Below, in pieces: positions 9,318 to 18,742 of a stretch of 64,000 bases of DNA. Source of the stretch: Pseudomonadota bacterium (GTDB taxonomy: Bacteria > Pseudomonadota > Alphaproteobacteria > Rhodospirillales > Magnetospirillaceae). The first letter of the stretch is position 1; each line of letters opens with the position of its first letter. The stretch is taken from contig JAJXWP010000023.1 in assembly GCA_021781575.1 (NCBI GenBank), positions 1 to 64,000 on the forward strand, read 5' to 3'. Made by a program: the position numbers and the translations under genes. The notes under the pieces are model-generated. The model ran no database searches, was not told where the DNA came from, and saw only the letters and a program-made list of their open reading frames with translations.

Positions 9318-10826
9318 ATGTACAGGGATCGCATTCGTTTGAAATCGTTGTGGGGCAAGGTGATGGGCCCGGAAGAGGCCGCCTTGCTGATCAAGGACGG
9401 CATGACCATTGGAATGAGCGGCTTCACCCGCGCCGGCGATGCCAAGGTGGTGCCGCTGGCCTTGGCCGAGCGCGCGTCCCAGGAAAAAATCAAGATCAAC
9501 CTGCTGACCGGGGCGTCGCTCGGCAGCGATATCGACAAGCAGCTGACCGAGGCCGGCGTGCTGGCCCGCCGCATGCCATTCCAGGCCTGCCCGGTGCTGC
9601 GCAAGGCGATCAACCGCGGCGACGTGATGTTCGTCGACCAGCATCTGTCGGAAACTGTCGAGATGCTGCGGTCGCGCCAGCTGCCGCAGGTCGACGTGGC
9701 GGTGATCGAGGCGGTGGCCATCACTGCGGACGGCGGTCTGGTGCCGACCACCTCGATCGGCAATTCGGCGACTTTCGCCATTCTGGCCGAGAAGGTGATC
9801 GTCGAGATCAACCTGCACCAGAGCATGGACCTGGAAGGCCTGCACGACGTCTATATCCCGACGCGGCGCCCGCATCGTGAGGCGATCCCGGTGTTCGCCC
9901 CGGACGACCGGGTCGGCATCCCCTATATCCCGATCGACCCGTCGCGCATCGCCGCCATCGTGGTGACCGAGAAACTCGACAGCTCGTCGACCGTGCTGCC
10001 GCCCGACGCCGAGACCAACGACATCGCCGGGCACCTCACCGAATTCTTCCGCCACGAGGTGAGGAAAGGGCGCATCGGCACCAGCCTGCTGCCGCTGCAG
10101 GCCGGCATCGGTACCATTGCCAACGCCGTTCTGCACGGCTTCATCGATAGCCCGTTCCATGACCTGACCATGTATTCCGAGGTGTTGCAGGATTCGACCT
10201 TCGACCTGTTCGATTCGGGCAAGATGGTGTTCGCCTCGGGCTCGTCGATCACGCTGTCCGGGGCGAAGGGGAAGGAGATCTTCCCGCAGATCGGCAAGTA
10301 CAAGGACCGCCTGATCCTGCGCCCGCAGGAGATCAGCAACCACCCCGAGGTGATTCGGCGTCTCGGCGTCATCGGCATCAATACGGCACTGGAGGCCGAT
10401 ATCTACGGTAATGTCAATTCGACCCATGTCATGGGTTCGTCGATGATGAACGGCATCGGCGGCTCCGGCGACTTCGCCCGCAACGCCCATCTCGCCATCT
10501 TCGTCACCAAGTCGGTGGCCAAGGAGGGCGCCATCTCGAGCATCGTGCCGATGGTTACCCATGTCGACCACAACGAACACGACGTCGATATCCTGGTTAC
10601 CGAGCAGGGTCTGGCCGACCTGCGCGGCCTGGCGCCGCGCGAACGGGCCCAGGTGGTCATCAACAACTGCGTTCATCCGGAATACCGCGGCCTAGCCCAG
10701 GACTACTACCGCGACGCGCTCAAGCGCGGCGGCCACACACCGCATCTGATGGAGCAGGCATTCGCTTGGCATCTGGCCTATCAGCGCGACGGCTCCATGC
10801 TGCCGCGGCGCAAGGCCGCGGAGTAA
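9318..10826 (+). CDS. Acetyl-CoA hydrolase / succinyl-CoA:acetate CoA-transferase
   Basis: 502-residue class I CoA-transferase of the Ach1/AarC/Cat1 family, which moves CoA between succinyl-CoA and acetate. MTIGMSGFTRAGDAK near the N-terminus and MYSEVLQDSTFDLFDSG in the C-terminal half fit; Glu288 in SEVLQD is the likely residue forming the glutamyl-CoA intermediate (alignment from memory). Length matches AarC (about 505). The ATG at 9318 follows GGGAGG (9305-9310) by 7 bases; earlier in-frame codons lack homology. Single-gene unit followed by a strong hairpin at 10871-10903. Probably links acetate handling to the TCA cycle. Confidence 0.9.
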   Translation: MYRDRIRLKSLWGKVMGPEEAALLIKDGMTIGMSGFTRAGDAKVVPLALAERASQEKIKINLLTGASLGSDIDKQLTEAGVLARRMPFQACPVLRKAINRGDVMFVDQHLSETVEMLRSRQLPQVDVAVIEAVAITADGGLVPTTSIGNSATFAILAEKVIVEINLHQSMDLEGLHDVYIPTRRPHREAIPVFAPDDRVGIPYIPIDPSRIAAIVVTEKLDSSSTVLPPDAETNDIAGHLTEFFRHEVRKGRIGTSLLPLQAGIGTIANAVLHGFIDSPFHDLTMYSEVLQDSTFDLFDSGKMVFASGSSITLSGAKGKEIFPQIGKYKDRLILRPQEISNHPEVIRRLGVIGINTALEADIYGNVNSTHVMGSSMMNGIGGSGDFARNAHLAIFVTKSVAKEGAISSIVPMVTHVDHNEHDVDILVTEQGLADLRGLAPRERAQVVINNCVHPEYRGLAQDYYRDALKRGGHTPHLMEQAFAWHLAYQRDGSMLPRRKAAE

Positions 10827-10870
10827 ATGGCCGTTTGACGGTCATCGGTCGGGCAATCAAGAAGCATGCG

Positions 10871-10903
10871 CGGCCCCCTCTCCCGATGGGGAAGAGGGGG
10901 CCG
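10871..10903 (+). terminator. Strong hairpin after the CoA-transferase gene
   Basis: Perfect 11-base arms CGGCCCCCTCT (10871-10881) and AGAGGGGGCCG (10893-10903), with further CCC/GGG pairing inside the loop. It lies 45 bases beyond the stop codon. There is no U-run, so it may be a weak intrinsic terminator or a 3'-end stabiliser. Confidence 0.6.
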
Positions 10904-10950
10904 AATGGCTTGGTGCACCGAGCCAGGCCCAGTGTTGTTGACTTGGCAAT

Positions 10951-11239
10951 GTTCGGCCGCGGCGCGCGTGGTCCAGGGACTGGGCGCATCGGCGATGATG
11001 AGCGTCGGGCCTGCCCTCTACCGCCAGATCTTTCCCGGCCGCCTGCTCGGGGCGGCGCTCGGCCTCTCCGCCTTGACCGTGGCTGCTCGGCTTGCTGTGG
11101 GCCACCAGCCTGTCCGCCGGGGTGGCGCTCCTTCGGTGGCGAATATCCCGTGGTGCATCTCGAATTGTGCTTGTCGATCGCCTGCGCGGCGGTGGCCGCG
11201 GCATTTACCGTCAGCGTGCTGGGGATCAGGCAACGATAG
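10951..11239 (+). pseudogene. Remnant of an MFS (DHA2-like) permease gene
   Basis: Three MFS-like pieces lie in order but in three reading frames. The first, from about 10951, includes ARVVQGLGASAMMSVGPAL and FPGRLLGAALGLSAL, typical of TM4-5 of DHA2 permeases. The second, from about 11080, reads LLGLLWATSLSAGVALL. The third, from about 11151, reads HLELCLSIACAAVAAAFTV and resembles a C-terminal TM ending at the stop at 11239. Most of the protein between is missing, so this is a deleted and frameshifted relic. It abuts the intact MFS gene on the opposite strand. Confidence 0.6.
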
Positions 11240-11246
11240 TCGGCGG

Positions 11247-12662
11247 TCAGTCCCGGCTTGACAGAGGTTCGGCCACCGCTTCCAGAGGCTTGTTCTCGGC
11301 ATCGACGCCGATGCTCGCTTCCGTCGCCGCGGCCAGCGCCATCAGGCCGGCCGCCAGCAGGTAGCCGTAGAACAGATCGACCCGCGAGCCGGTATCCACC
11401 AGGCGGCCGAACAGCCAGGGGCCGACCATGCCGCCGGCCGCCGTTCCGACGGCATAGAAGAAGGCGATGGCCAAGGCGCGGGTTTCCAGTGGAAAGATTT
11501 CGCTGACGGTCAGATAAACCGAGCTGGCCGCCGCCGAGGCGAAGAAGAAGATGACGCTCCAGCAAGCGACCTGGCCGCGGCTGTCCAGGGCGCCGACGAT
11601 GAACATCCAGTCGCTGGCGGCCAGCAGCAGCGCGGTGATGGCGAAGCAGCCGGCGATCATGCGCCGCCGGCCGATGGTGTCGAAGAACCGGCCGATCAGC
11701 AGTGGCCCGAGGAAATTGCCGAGAGCCAGGGGAAACAGGTAAAGCCCTGTCTCTCGGCCCGGTGTCCCGTAGAACCGGGTCAGCACCAGTCCGAAGGTGA
11801 AAAATACCGAGTTATAGAGGAATGCCTGGGCCAGCATCAGAACCAGGCAGAGCACGCCCCGGCGGCGATAGCGGCCGGCGACATGCTTGAGAATCAGGCC
11901 GAAGCCGAAGGTCTTGCGTGGATGAACCGCCGTTTGCGCCGGCGGCGGCGGTGGTGGCTGGGTGGCGCCGCCGGCTGCGCGGGATTCGATGCGGTCCACC
12001 ACCGTCTCCGCCTCGGCCGCTCGGCCATGGGTCACCAGCCAACGGGGACTTTCCGGGACATGCCGGCGAAGAGCGAGGATAAACAGGCCCAGCGAAGCCC
12101 CGATGGCGAAGCCCATCCGCCACCCGACGTCCACCGGCAGGATCCGCGGGTCGAGCAGGGCTATGGTAGCGGCGGCGCCCAGCGCCGCGCCGAGCCAGAA
12201 GCTGCCGTTGACGATCAGGTCGACGCGGCCGCGCAGGCGGGCGGGGATCAGTTCGTCGATCGCCGAGTTGATCGCCGCATATTCGCCGCCGATGCCGAGG
12301 CCGGTAATCGCCCGGAATACCGACAGGCTCGGGCCGTTCCACGACAGGGCGGTCAGCAGGACGCCGCCGAGATAGACGGCCAGGGTGACGAAAAATATGA
12401 CCCGGCGGCCCCACCGGTCGGTGCCGTAGCCAAATGCCAAAGCCCCGGCAACCGCTCCGGCGACGTAGGACGATCCTGCCAGGCCGATCTCCTGGCCGGA
12501 CAGGTGTAGCGTTTGCGGCAGCTGGAGGACGCCGCTGACGGCGCCCATCAAGGTTACTTCCAGCCCATCGAGGATCCAGGTGACGCCCAGCGCCACGACG
12601 ACCATCAGGTGGAACCGCGACCAGGGCAGCCGATCCAGGCGGGCCGGGATGCCGGTGATCAC
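11247..12662 (-). CDS. MFS transporter, metabolite:H+ symporter / sugar-porter-like
   Basis: 471-residue MFS permease with 12 predicted TM segments. The signatures are GYGTDRWGRRVIFF (loop 2-3), GLGIGGEYAAINSAI (TM4), ESPRWLVTHGR before the central loop, GRFFDTIGRRRM (loop 8-9) and SEIFPLETRALAIAF, the set seen in sugar/organic-acid symporters such as AaeP or niacin/benzoate transporters. The central loop holds a run of seven prolines. Start chosen at GTG 12662 because GGGAGG sits 6 bases upstream; the in-frame ATG at 12680 has no usable spacing. Substrate unknown. It converges on the MFS relic. Confidence 0.85.
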   Translation of the reverse strand: MITGIPARLDRLPWSRFHLMVVVALGVTWILDGLEVTLMGAVSGVLQLPQTLHLSGQEIGLAGSSYVAGAVAGALAFGYGTDRWGRRVIFFVTLAVYLGGVLLTALSWNGPSLSVFRAITGLGIGGEYAAINSAIDELIPARLRGRVDLIVNGSFWLGAALGAAATIALLDPRILPVDVGWRMGFAIGASLGLFILALRRHVPESPRWLVTHGRAAEAETVVDRIESRAAGGATQPPPPPPAQTAVHPRKTFGFGLILKHVAGRYRRRGVLCLVLMLAQAFLYNSVFFTFGLVLTRFYGTPGRETGLYLFPLALGNFLGPLLIGRFFDTIGRRRMIAGCFAITALLLAASDWMFIVGALDSRGQVACWSVIFFFASAAASSVYLTVSEIFPLETRALAIAFFYAVGTAAGGMVGPWLFGRLVDTGSRVDLFYGYLLAAGLMALAAATEASIGVDAENKPLEAVAEPLSSRD

Positions 12663-12749
12663 GCTGCCTCCCCTCGGCATTCCTTCATTCTAGACATATG
12701 AGGCTTCGACGGCCGAGGCAAAAGCGGGCGTTCGGGGAAGGCGGCGGGC

Positions 12750-13085
12750 TTATCGCCGGGCGGGGCGCGAAGACGGCGGGCGGCCGCCGGTCATTGCCGG
12801 AGGGCCACCGCTTCGGCTTGTTGCCGGCTCATCCGCCTCCTCGTCTTCGTCCCGCGCGCGGTAGGCGAAGCCCCGCGCCACCCAGCCGCCGGCGAGGCCG
12901 ATGATCAGCATCAGGGTGATGCCGCTCGACAGGAATTCGCCCGCTTGTTCAACCCCGGCCAAGCCGGCGCTGAAGGATCCGAGGGAGTATTCGATGCCAG
13001 CCAGGGGAATCATGGCGACGGCACCGACCAGCGCCATCCTCAGCCAGCCTTTGTTGCGCATAGGCGAGCAGCGATAGACAACCAT
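12750..13085 (-). CDS. Small membrane protein, unknown function
   Basis: 111 residues with two hydrophobic segments, about 17-35 (MALVGAVAMIPLAGIEYSLG) and 45-64 (GITLMLIIGLAGGWVARGF), followed by a charged, Pro/Arg-rich C-terminal tail. The ATG at 13085 has a GGGAGGG ribosome-binding site about 7 bases upstream. It stands alone between an MFS gene and the TauE/SafE gene, all on the minus strand. I do not recognise the family. Confidence 0.6.
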   Translation of the reverse strand: MVVYRCSPMRNKGWLRMALVGAVAMIPLAGIEYSLGSFSAGLAGVEQAGEFLSSGITLMLIIGLAGGWVARGFAYRARDEDEEADEPATSRSGGPPAMTGGRPPSSRPARR

Positions 13086-13196
13086 TCCGTCCCTCCCGTG
13101 AAGGAGTCGCCTCATCCTCATTGTAGGGTGGCCTGGACGGAGTCCGCCATCCCCATTTGGGGACTGCAGCCGGTGGGGCCGGCGGTCGAAGCGGAG

Positions 13197-13937
13197 CTAG
13201 TTTCTCAGAAAGAACAGCACGCTCATCGTGGCCCCGATGGCGATGACGATGGCGCGGACATGGTCGGGATTCATCCGGCGGGCGGTGTGGGCACCGGCAT
13301 AGCCACCGGCGACCGCGGAAACCAGCATGATCAGCGCCGGCTGCCAGTCGACCTTGCCGGCGATGACGAAGCACACCACCGCCACCGAGTTCAGCATTCC
13401 GGCCAGCAAATTCTTCAGCGCGTTGGCCGAATTGATGTTGTCGACGCCGAACAGCCCGAACAGGGCCAACATCATGATACCCATGGCGCCGCCGAAATAC
13501 CCGCCATAGACGGCGATGCAGAACTGGACCACGGCCAAGGCCAAGGGGCCGATGGTGACATAGCGCCGCAGGAGCGGTGTGATCCGCCGATTGACCGCGA
13601 ACAGCAAGGTCGCGCCCAGCAGCAGCCAAGGCACCACCGCATTGAAGGTATGCTCCGGGGTATAGATCAGCAGGAGCGCACCGACGGCGCCGCCCGCCAG
13701 GCTGATGCCCAGGATCGCTTTTGCCGAGATGCCGTTCAGCGTCGGAAAATCATGGCGGTAAGCCCAGGCGGCGGCCAGGCTGGCGGGAAAGACCGCCACC
13801 GTGCTGGTGGCGTTGGCGGTAACCGACGGTACGCCGGCGAATACCAAGGCGGGGAAGGTCAGGAACGAGCCGCCGCCGGCCAGCGAGTTCATCGCACCGG
13901 CGGCGAAAGCCGCGGCAATCAGCAGAAGAACAGTCAT
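13197..13937 (-). CDS. TauE/SafE (TSUP) family permease
   Basis: 246-residue membrane protein with about eight hydrophobic segments and the two TSUP repeats, GAMNSLAGGGSFLTFPAL in the first half and GGYFGGAMGIMMLAL in the second. The family exports sulfite/sulfoacetate or related organosulfur anions. Its ATG (13937) overlaps the stop of the upstream outer-membrane factor gene (ATGA, 13934-13937), so translation is probably coupled to the RND operon. The frame is open much further upstream inside the OMF gene, but that part is out of frame with the OMF and has no similarity. Substrate unknown; the coupling is unusual. Confidence 0.85.
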   Translation of the reverse strand: MTVLLLIAAAFAAGAMNSLAGGGSFLTFPALVFAGVPSVTANATSTVAVFPASLAAAWAYRHDFPTLNGISAKAILGISLAGGAVGALLLIYTPEHTFNAVVPWLLLGATLLFAVNRRITPLLRRYVTIGPLALAVVQFCIAVYGGYFGGAMGIMMLALFGLFGVDNINSANALKNLLAGMLNSVAVVCFVIAGKVDWQPALIMLVSAVAGGYAGAHTARRMNPDHVRAIVIAIGATMSVLFFLRN

Positions 13938-15403
13938 TCGGTTTCCGCCATGGCCGGAAGACGGGCAACGTTCCAGCCGCCTCCCAGCGCCTGGACCAAC
14001 GATACGGCAGCGGTAAGCTGATTCTGCCGGATGGTCAAGGCCGTCTGCTCGGCGGCGAGGGCTGCCGCCTGTGCCGTGATCACGGTTGTGTAGATGACGG
14101 TGCCTGCCTTGTATTGATTGAGAAGCACGCGGACAGATTCCTCCGACGCCTTGACCGCCTCGTCCTGGACCACCGCCTGCTGGGACAGGATACGCAGCGC
14201 GGCAAGCTGGTCCTCGACCTGCTGGAAGGCGGTTAGCACCGTCTGCCGATAGAGCGCCACGCCCTGCTCGTAAGAGGCCCGCGCCTGGGCCAGTTGGGCC
14301 TGGAGAAGGCCGCCGTCGAAAACGATCTGGGACAGTTGTGGGCCGAATGACCACAGGTTGTTCGACGCGTTGAACAGCTGGCCGATCACCGGGCTGGCAA
14401 AGCCGGTGGCGCCGACCAGCGTCAGGCTGGGATAGAAGGCCGCCTCGGCGACGCCGATCTGCGCGTTGGCCGCCGCCATCTGCAGTTCGGCCGCCGAGAT
14501 GTCGGGGCGGCGTTCGAGCAGGCTTGACGGCACGCCGACGGGGATGCTCGGCGCCTCGGTCAAGCCCGTCACCGGTGCCAACGAGAATTCGGAGGGGGGT
14601 TTGCCGATCAGCACGGCGATGGCATGTTCCAACTGGGCCCGCTGAATCCCCACATTGATATCCAGCGACTGGGTCTGCTTCAGTTGCGTCTCGGCCTGTG
14701 TCACATCCGATCGCGCCGCCACGCCCGAAGCATACTGATTGCGCGTGATCTGCAGCGATTGGGAGTAGGCGGCCACCGTTGAATCCAGCAGGCGCTTCAA
14801 CTGATCAGCGCTGCGCAGTGAAAAATAGTCGGCTGCCAGGGTGGCCTGGATCGACAGCCGGGCCGCCGCCAGGTCGGCCGCGCTGGCCTGGGCGGTGTCC
14901 TCGGCGCTTTCCACGGCGCGACGGATGCGTCCCCACAGGTCGATGTCCCAGTTGACGCCGACCGAGGTATTGAACGAGTTGCCGATCGTCGGTCCGAACG
15001 AAGCGCCGCCAAAGCCGCCTCCGCCCGATTGTGAGCGGGTGCCGCTGCCGTTGAGAATGGCCGACGGGAAGAAGCTGGAGTTGGCAGCCTGCGCCGCTGC
15101 GACCGCCTGGTGGTAGGCCGCCTCCGACGCCTTGAGGTTCTGGTTGGAGACATCCACCTGGCGCTCCAGGCCGTCAAGCGTCGGATCGCGGAATATCGAC
15201 CACCAGTCGGTTCCACTGGCCGCTACCTGCGGCTCGGCCTGTTTCCAGCCGTCCTGTTCCTTGAATTTGGTCGGGATGTCGAGCACCGGCCGGTGGTAGT
15301 CCGGCCCCACCGTACAGGCGGCAAGCAGCAGTGACAGAGCAACGGCCGAGCATCTCAGGAAGGATTTGGCATCCCGGCCGGGACGACAGGGAAACTCAGT
15401 CAT
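13934..15403 (-). CDS. Outer-membrane efflux lipoprotein, NodT/OprM family
   Basis: 489-residue TolC-like outer-membrane factor. A signal peptide ends in lipobox LLAAC (Cys near 30), followed by [14 protein letters not shown], the classic N-terminus of NodT-type lipoproteins. Two long helical-hairpin repeats and the [20 protein letters not shown] segment are visible. Its start overlaps the stop of the upstream MdtC-like pump by 4 bases (15400-15403), so it is the channel for this pump. The gene order pump-pump-OMF with coupled translation argues for a fixed MdtABC-OMF complex. Confidence 0.92.
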   Translation of the reverse strand: MTEFPCRPGRDAKSFLRCSAVALSLLLAACTVGPDYHRPVLDIPTKFKEQDGWKQAEPQVAASGTDWWSIFRDPTLDGLERQVDVSNQNLKASEAAYHQAVAAAQAANSSFFPSAILNGSGTRSQSGGGGFGGASFGPTIGNSFNTSVGVNWDIDLWGRIRRAVESAEDTAQASAADLAAARLSIQATLAADYFSLRSADQLKRLLDSTVAAYSQSLQITRNQYASGVAARSDVTQAETQLKQTQSLDINVGIQRAQLEHAIAVLIGKPPSEFSLAPVTGLTEAPSIPVGVPSSLLERRPDISAAELQMAAANAQIGVAEAAFYPSLTLVGATGFASPVIGQLFNASNNLWSFGPQLSQIVFDGGLLQAQLAQARASYEQGVALYRQTVLTAFQQVEDQLAALRILSQQAVVQDEAVKASEESVRVLLNQYKAGTVIYTTVITAQAAALAAEQTALTIRQNQLTAAVSLVQALGGGWNVARLPAMAETE

Positions 15404-18400
15404 ACCGCTGCCTCCGGCAGGGACCGGCGCCGCGACTTAAGCCGCAGGCGGTCGAGCATGAGATAGACAATGGGGGTCGTGTAAAGGGTGAGCACCTGGC
15501 TGACCAACAGCCCGCCGACAATGGAAATGCCCAGCGGCCGACGCAACTCAGCTCCCGTGCCGGTGCCGACGGCCAGTGGCAGGGCGCCCAGCATGGCGAC
15601 CATGGTCGTCATCATGATGGGGCGGAAGCGCAGCAGACAGGCGCGGTAGATCGCTTCGCGCGGCTCCAGCTTTTCTCGCCGCTCGAGATCGAGCGCGACG
15701 TCGATCATCATGATGGCATTCTTCTTGACGATGCCGATCAACAGGATGACGCCGATCAGCGCGATCAGCGAGAACTCGGTATTGAAGGCCAGCAGGGCCA
15801 GCACCGCTCCCACACCGGCCGACGGCAAAGTCGACAGGATGGTGATCGGGTGAATGTAGCTTTCATAGAGCATTCCCAGCACGATGTAGACGGCGCCCAG
15901 CGCCGCGGCGATCAGCAGCGGCTCGTTCTTCAGCGATTGCTGGAAGGCTTGGGCGGTCCCGGCGAAACTGCCGTGAATCGAGGCAGGCATGCCGATGTCC
16001 CGTTCGACCCGGCTGACGATGTCCACCGCATCGCTCAGCGATTTGCCGACCGGCAGATTGAACGAGATGGTGTTGGCGGCGAAATGGCCCTGGTGGTTGA
16101 CGCCGAGCGGCGTGTTGCCCGGCCCGTGATGGCTCATGGCGACCAGCGGCACCATGGTTTCCGCCGCCGTGCTGACGGCTGCGCCGGTGGACGGGCTGCC
16201 GCGTCCGGATGCGGCCAAGGCGTTGTTGTTCAGGTTGCGGGCCGTATCCGAGGCCACCGTCGCCGCGCTGACCTTGATTTTCTTGGAGGCGATGGTGCCC
16301 GCCACCGCATTGGTCAACTGGGTGCCCGATGGCGGGCCGCCCAGCGTGCTGACATAGAGATTGTTCAGCATTTCCGGGCTTTGCCAATATTCCGGCGCCA
16401 CCTCCATGACGACGCGGTACTGGTTCAGCGGGTTGAAAATGACCGACACCATGCGCTGGCCGAAGGCGTCGTAAAGGGTGTTGTCGATCTGGCTGGCGCT
16501 GATCATCAGGCGTGACGCGGTAGTCCGGTCGATGGCCAGATCGGTTTCCAGACCATTGTCCTGCTGGTCGGAATTGACGTCGACCAGGCCGGGGGTATGG
16601 CGCAGCGCTTCGGTCAGGCGCTGGCTCCAGTGGCGCAGGGCCGACAGATCGTCGGCCTGCAGCGTATACTGGTACTGGGCGGCGCTTATCCGCCCCCCGG
16701 CGCGGATGTCCTGCACCGATTGCAGATAGAGCGAGGCGCCGGGCACTTTGACCAACGTCCCGCGCAGCCGGCCGATCACCTGGTCGGCGCTCAATCGCCG
16801 TTCTGATTTGGGCTTGAGGGCGACGAAGACGAAGCCTGAATTGGTCTGCCCACCCCCAGTGAAGCCGACCACCGTCTGCACCGCAGGGTCCTCCTTGATG
16901 ATCGATACGTAGCGCTGCAGCTTGTCGCGCATGGATTGGAACGAGATACTTTGGTCGGCGATGATGCCGCCGACCATCCGTCCGGTATCCTGCTGAGGGA
17001 AGAAACCCTTGGGTACGATGGAGAAAAGATAGAAGTTGAGGCCGACCGTCGCCGCCAGGATGGCGAGCGTGATGTGCGGATGGTGCAAGGCCGCGCGCAG
17101 CGTCCGGCGGTAGCCGGCGAGCCAGGCGGCGAACAGCCGCTCGCCCAGTCGGAGCGGTGCCGAACGCTGCCGGCCCGGCTCGTGGCGCAGCAGCCGGGAG
17201 CACATCATCGGCGTGGTGGTCAACGACACCACCAGCGAGACCAGGATGGCCACCGACAGGGTGACGGCGAATTCGCGGAACAGCCGCCCGACGATACCGC
17301 CCATCAGCAGGATCGGAGTGAATACGGCGACCAGCGACAGGCTCATCGACAGGACGGTGAAACCTACCTCGCGCGCCCCTTGCAGCGCCGCCTGCCGGCG
17401 CGGCATACCGTTCTCCATGTGGCGGACGGTGTTTTCCAGGACGACGATGGCGTCGTCGACGACGAAGCCGGTGGCGACGGTCAGGGCCATCAGCGACAGG
17501 TTGTCCAAGCTGTAATTCAGCAGGTACATCACGCCGAAGGTGCCGATCAGCGATACCGGCACGGCGACGCTGGGGATCAGGGTGGCCCGTGGATCGCGCA
17601 GGAAGGCGAAGACGACGAAAATCACCAGGCCGATAGAGATCAGCAGCGTGCGCTCGACGTCGTGCAGCGAGGCGCGGATGGTCGGCGTCCGATCCATGGC
17701 GACCGTCAGGTCAATGGCCGCCGGGATCGAGGCGTGCAGCTCGGGGAGCAGGGCGTTGATGCGGTCGACCGTGGCGATGATGTTGGCGCCCGGCTGGCTG
17801 CGGATGATCACCAGGACAGCCGGCTGGCCGTTGGACAGGCCCAGGTTGCGGACGTTTTCGACGGAGTCGAGGACTTCGGCAACATCGGACAGGCGGACCG
17901 GCTGCCCCTGGCGATAGGCGATGACCAGCGGCCGATATTCGGCCGCATGGCTGGCCTGGTCGTTGGTGTAAATCTGGAAGTGTCGATCCCCCTCCTCGAT
18001 GGCGCCTTTCGGGCTATGCGCGTTGGCCGAGGCCAGGGCTGCCCGCACGTCCTCGAGGCCGATGCCGTATTTGAACAGGGCGTTGGGGTTGAGCTCGACC
18101 CGTACCGCCGGCAATGACGAGCCGCTGACGTCCACCTGGCCGACGCCGTCCACCTGCGACAGCTTTTGCTGGAGCACCGTCGCCGCCGCGTCAAAAATCT
18201 GGCCGCGGGTCAGCGTCTTCGAGGTCATCGACAGCACCATGATCGGCGCGTTGGACGGATTGACCTTGCGGTAGGTGGGATTGGTCCGCAGCGAAACGGG
18301 CAGGTCGGCCCGCGCCGCATTGATCGCCGCCTGCACGTCTCGGGCGGCGCCGTCGATGTCGCGGCTGAGCCCGAACTGCAAGGTGACCTGCGTCGAGCCC

Positions 18401-18657
18401 AGCGAGCTTGTCGAGGTCATCTCGATGACGTCGGCAATCTGCCCGAGGTGGCGCTCGAGCGGCGTTGCCACGCTGGTCGCCATGGTTTCCGGGCTGGCCC
18501 CGGGCATGCTTGCCTGCACCGAAATGGTAGGGAATTCCACTTGTGGCAGGGGCGCCACCGGCAGCAGCAAATAGGCGACGATGCCGGCCAGGGCGATGCC
18601 CAGGGTCAAGAGCGTGGTCGCCACCGGCCGCGCGATGAACAGAGCCGAGGGATTCAT
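15400..18657 (-). CDS. mdtC: RND multidrug efflux permease, MdtC-like
   Basis: 1085-residue inner-membrane RND pump. N-terminus [20 protein letters not shown] and the TM4 pair [19 protein letters not shown] (proton relay Asp-Asp) are present. MdtC normally has about 1025 residues; here an extra stretch of roughly 50 residues (about 789-842, rich in Ala/Ser/Gly/Asn) interrupts the second porter domain relative to the adjacent MdtB-like paralogue. Start: ATG 18657 by alignment with MdtB; the frame is open upstream without similarity. It pairs with the MdtB-like protein to form the hetero-trimer known for E. coli MdtBC. Substrate unknown; bile salts and novobiocin are known for the family. Confidence 0.9.
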   Translation of the reverse strand: MNPSALFIARPVATTLLTLGIALAGIVAYLLLPVAPLPQVEFPTISVQASMPGASPETMATSVATPLERHLGQIADVIEMTSTSSLGSTQVTLQFGLSRDIDGAARDVQAAINAARADLPVSLRTNPTYRKVNPSNAPIMVLSMTSKTLTRGQIFDAAATVLQQKLSQVDGVGQVDVSGSSLPAVRVELNPNALFKYGIGLEDVRAALASANAHSPKGAIEEGDRHFQIYTNDQASHAAEYRPLVIAYRQGQPVRLSDVAEVLDSVENVRNLGLSNGQPAVLVIIRSQPGANIIATVDRINALLPELHASIPAAIDLTVAMDRTPTIRASLHDVERTLLISIGLVIFVVFAFLRDPRATLIPSVAVPVSLIGTFGVMYLLNYSLDNLSLMALTVATGFVVDDAIVVLENTVRHMENGMPRRQAALQGAREVGFTVLSMSLSLVAVFTPILLMGGIVGRLFREFAVTLSVAILVSLVVSLTTTPMMCSRLLRHEPGRQRSAPLRLGERLFAAWLAGYRRTLRAALHHPHITLAILAATVGLNFYLFSIVPKGFFPQQDTGRMVGGIIADQSISFQSMRDKLQRYVSIIKEDPAVQTVVGFTGGGQTNSGFVFVALKPKSERRLSADQVIGRLRGTLVKVPGASLYLQSVQDIRAGGRISAAQYQYTLQADDLSALRHWSQRLTEALRHTPGLVDVNSDQQDNGLETDLAIDRTTASRLMISASQIDNTLYDAFGQRMVSVIFNPLNQYRVVMEVAPEYWQSPEMLNNLYVSTLGGPPSGTQLTNAVAGTIASKKIKVSAATVASDTARNLNNNALAASGRGSPSTGAAVSTAAETMVPLVAMSHHGPGNTPLGVNHQGHFAANTISFNLPVGKSLSDAVDIVSRVERDIGMPASIHGSFAGTAQAFQQSLKNEPLLIAAALGAVYIVLGMLYESYIHPITILSTLPSAGVGAVLALLAFNTEFSLIALIGVILLIGIVKKNAIMMIDVALDLERREKLEPREAIYRACLLRFRPIMMTTMVAMLGALPLAVGTGTGAELRRPLGISIVGGLLVSQVLTLYTTPIVYLMLDRLRLKSRRRSLPEAAV

Positions 18658-18742
18658 GATGCGGCCTGTTCCCCCATCCCCGCGCGAGGGGGAATCCGGA
18701 GGCAGCATGGGGCCCCGCTCGTGCGGCGATGCCGGCCGATGA

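Noticed and set aside
9246-10676. Minus-strand frame of 476 codons
   Set aside because: Lies opposite the CoA-transferase, which has family-diagnostic motifs in the plus frame.
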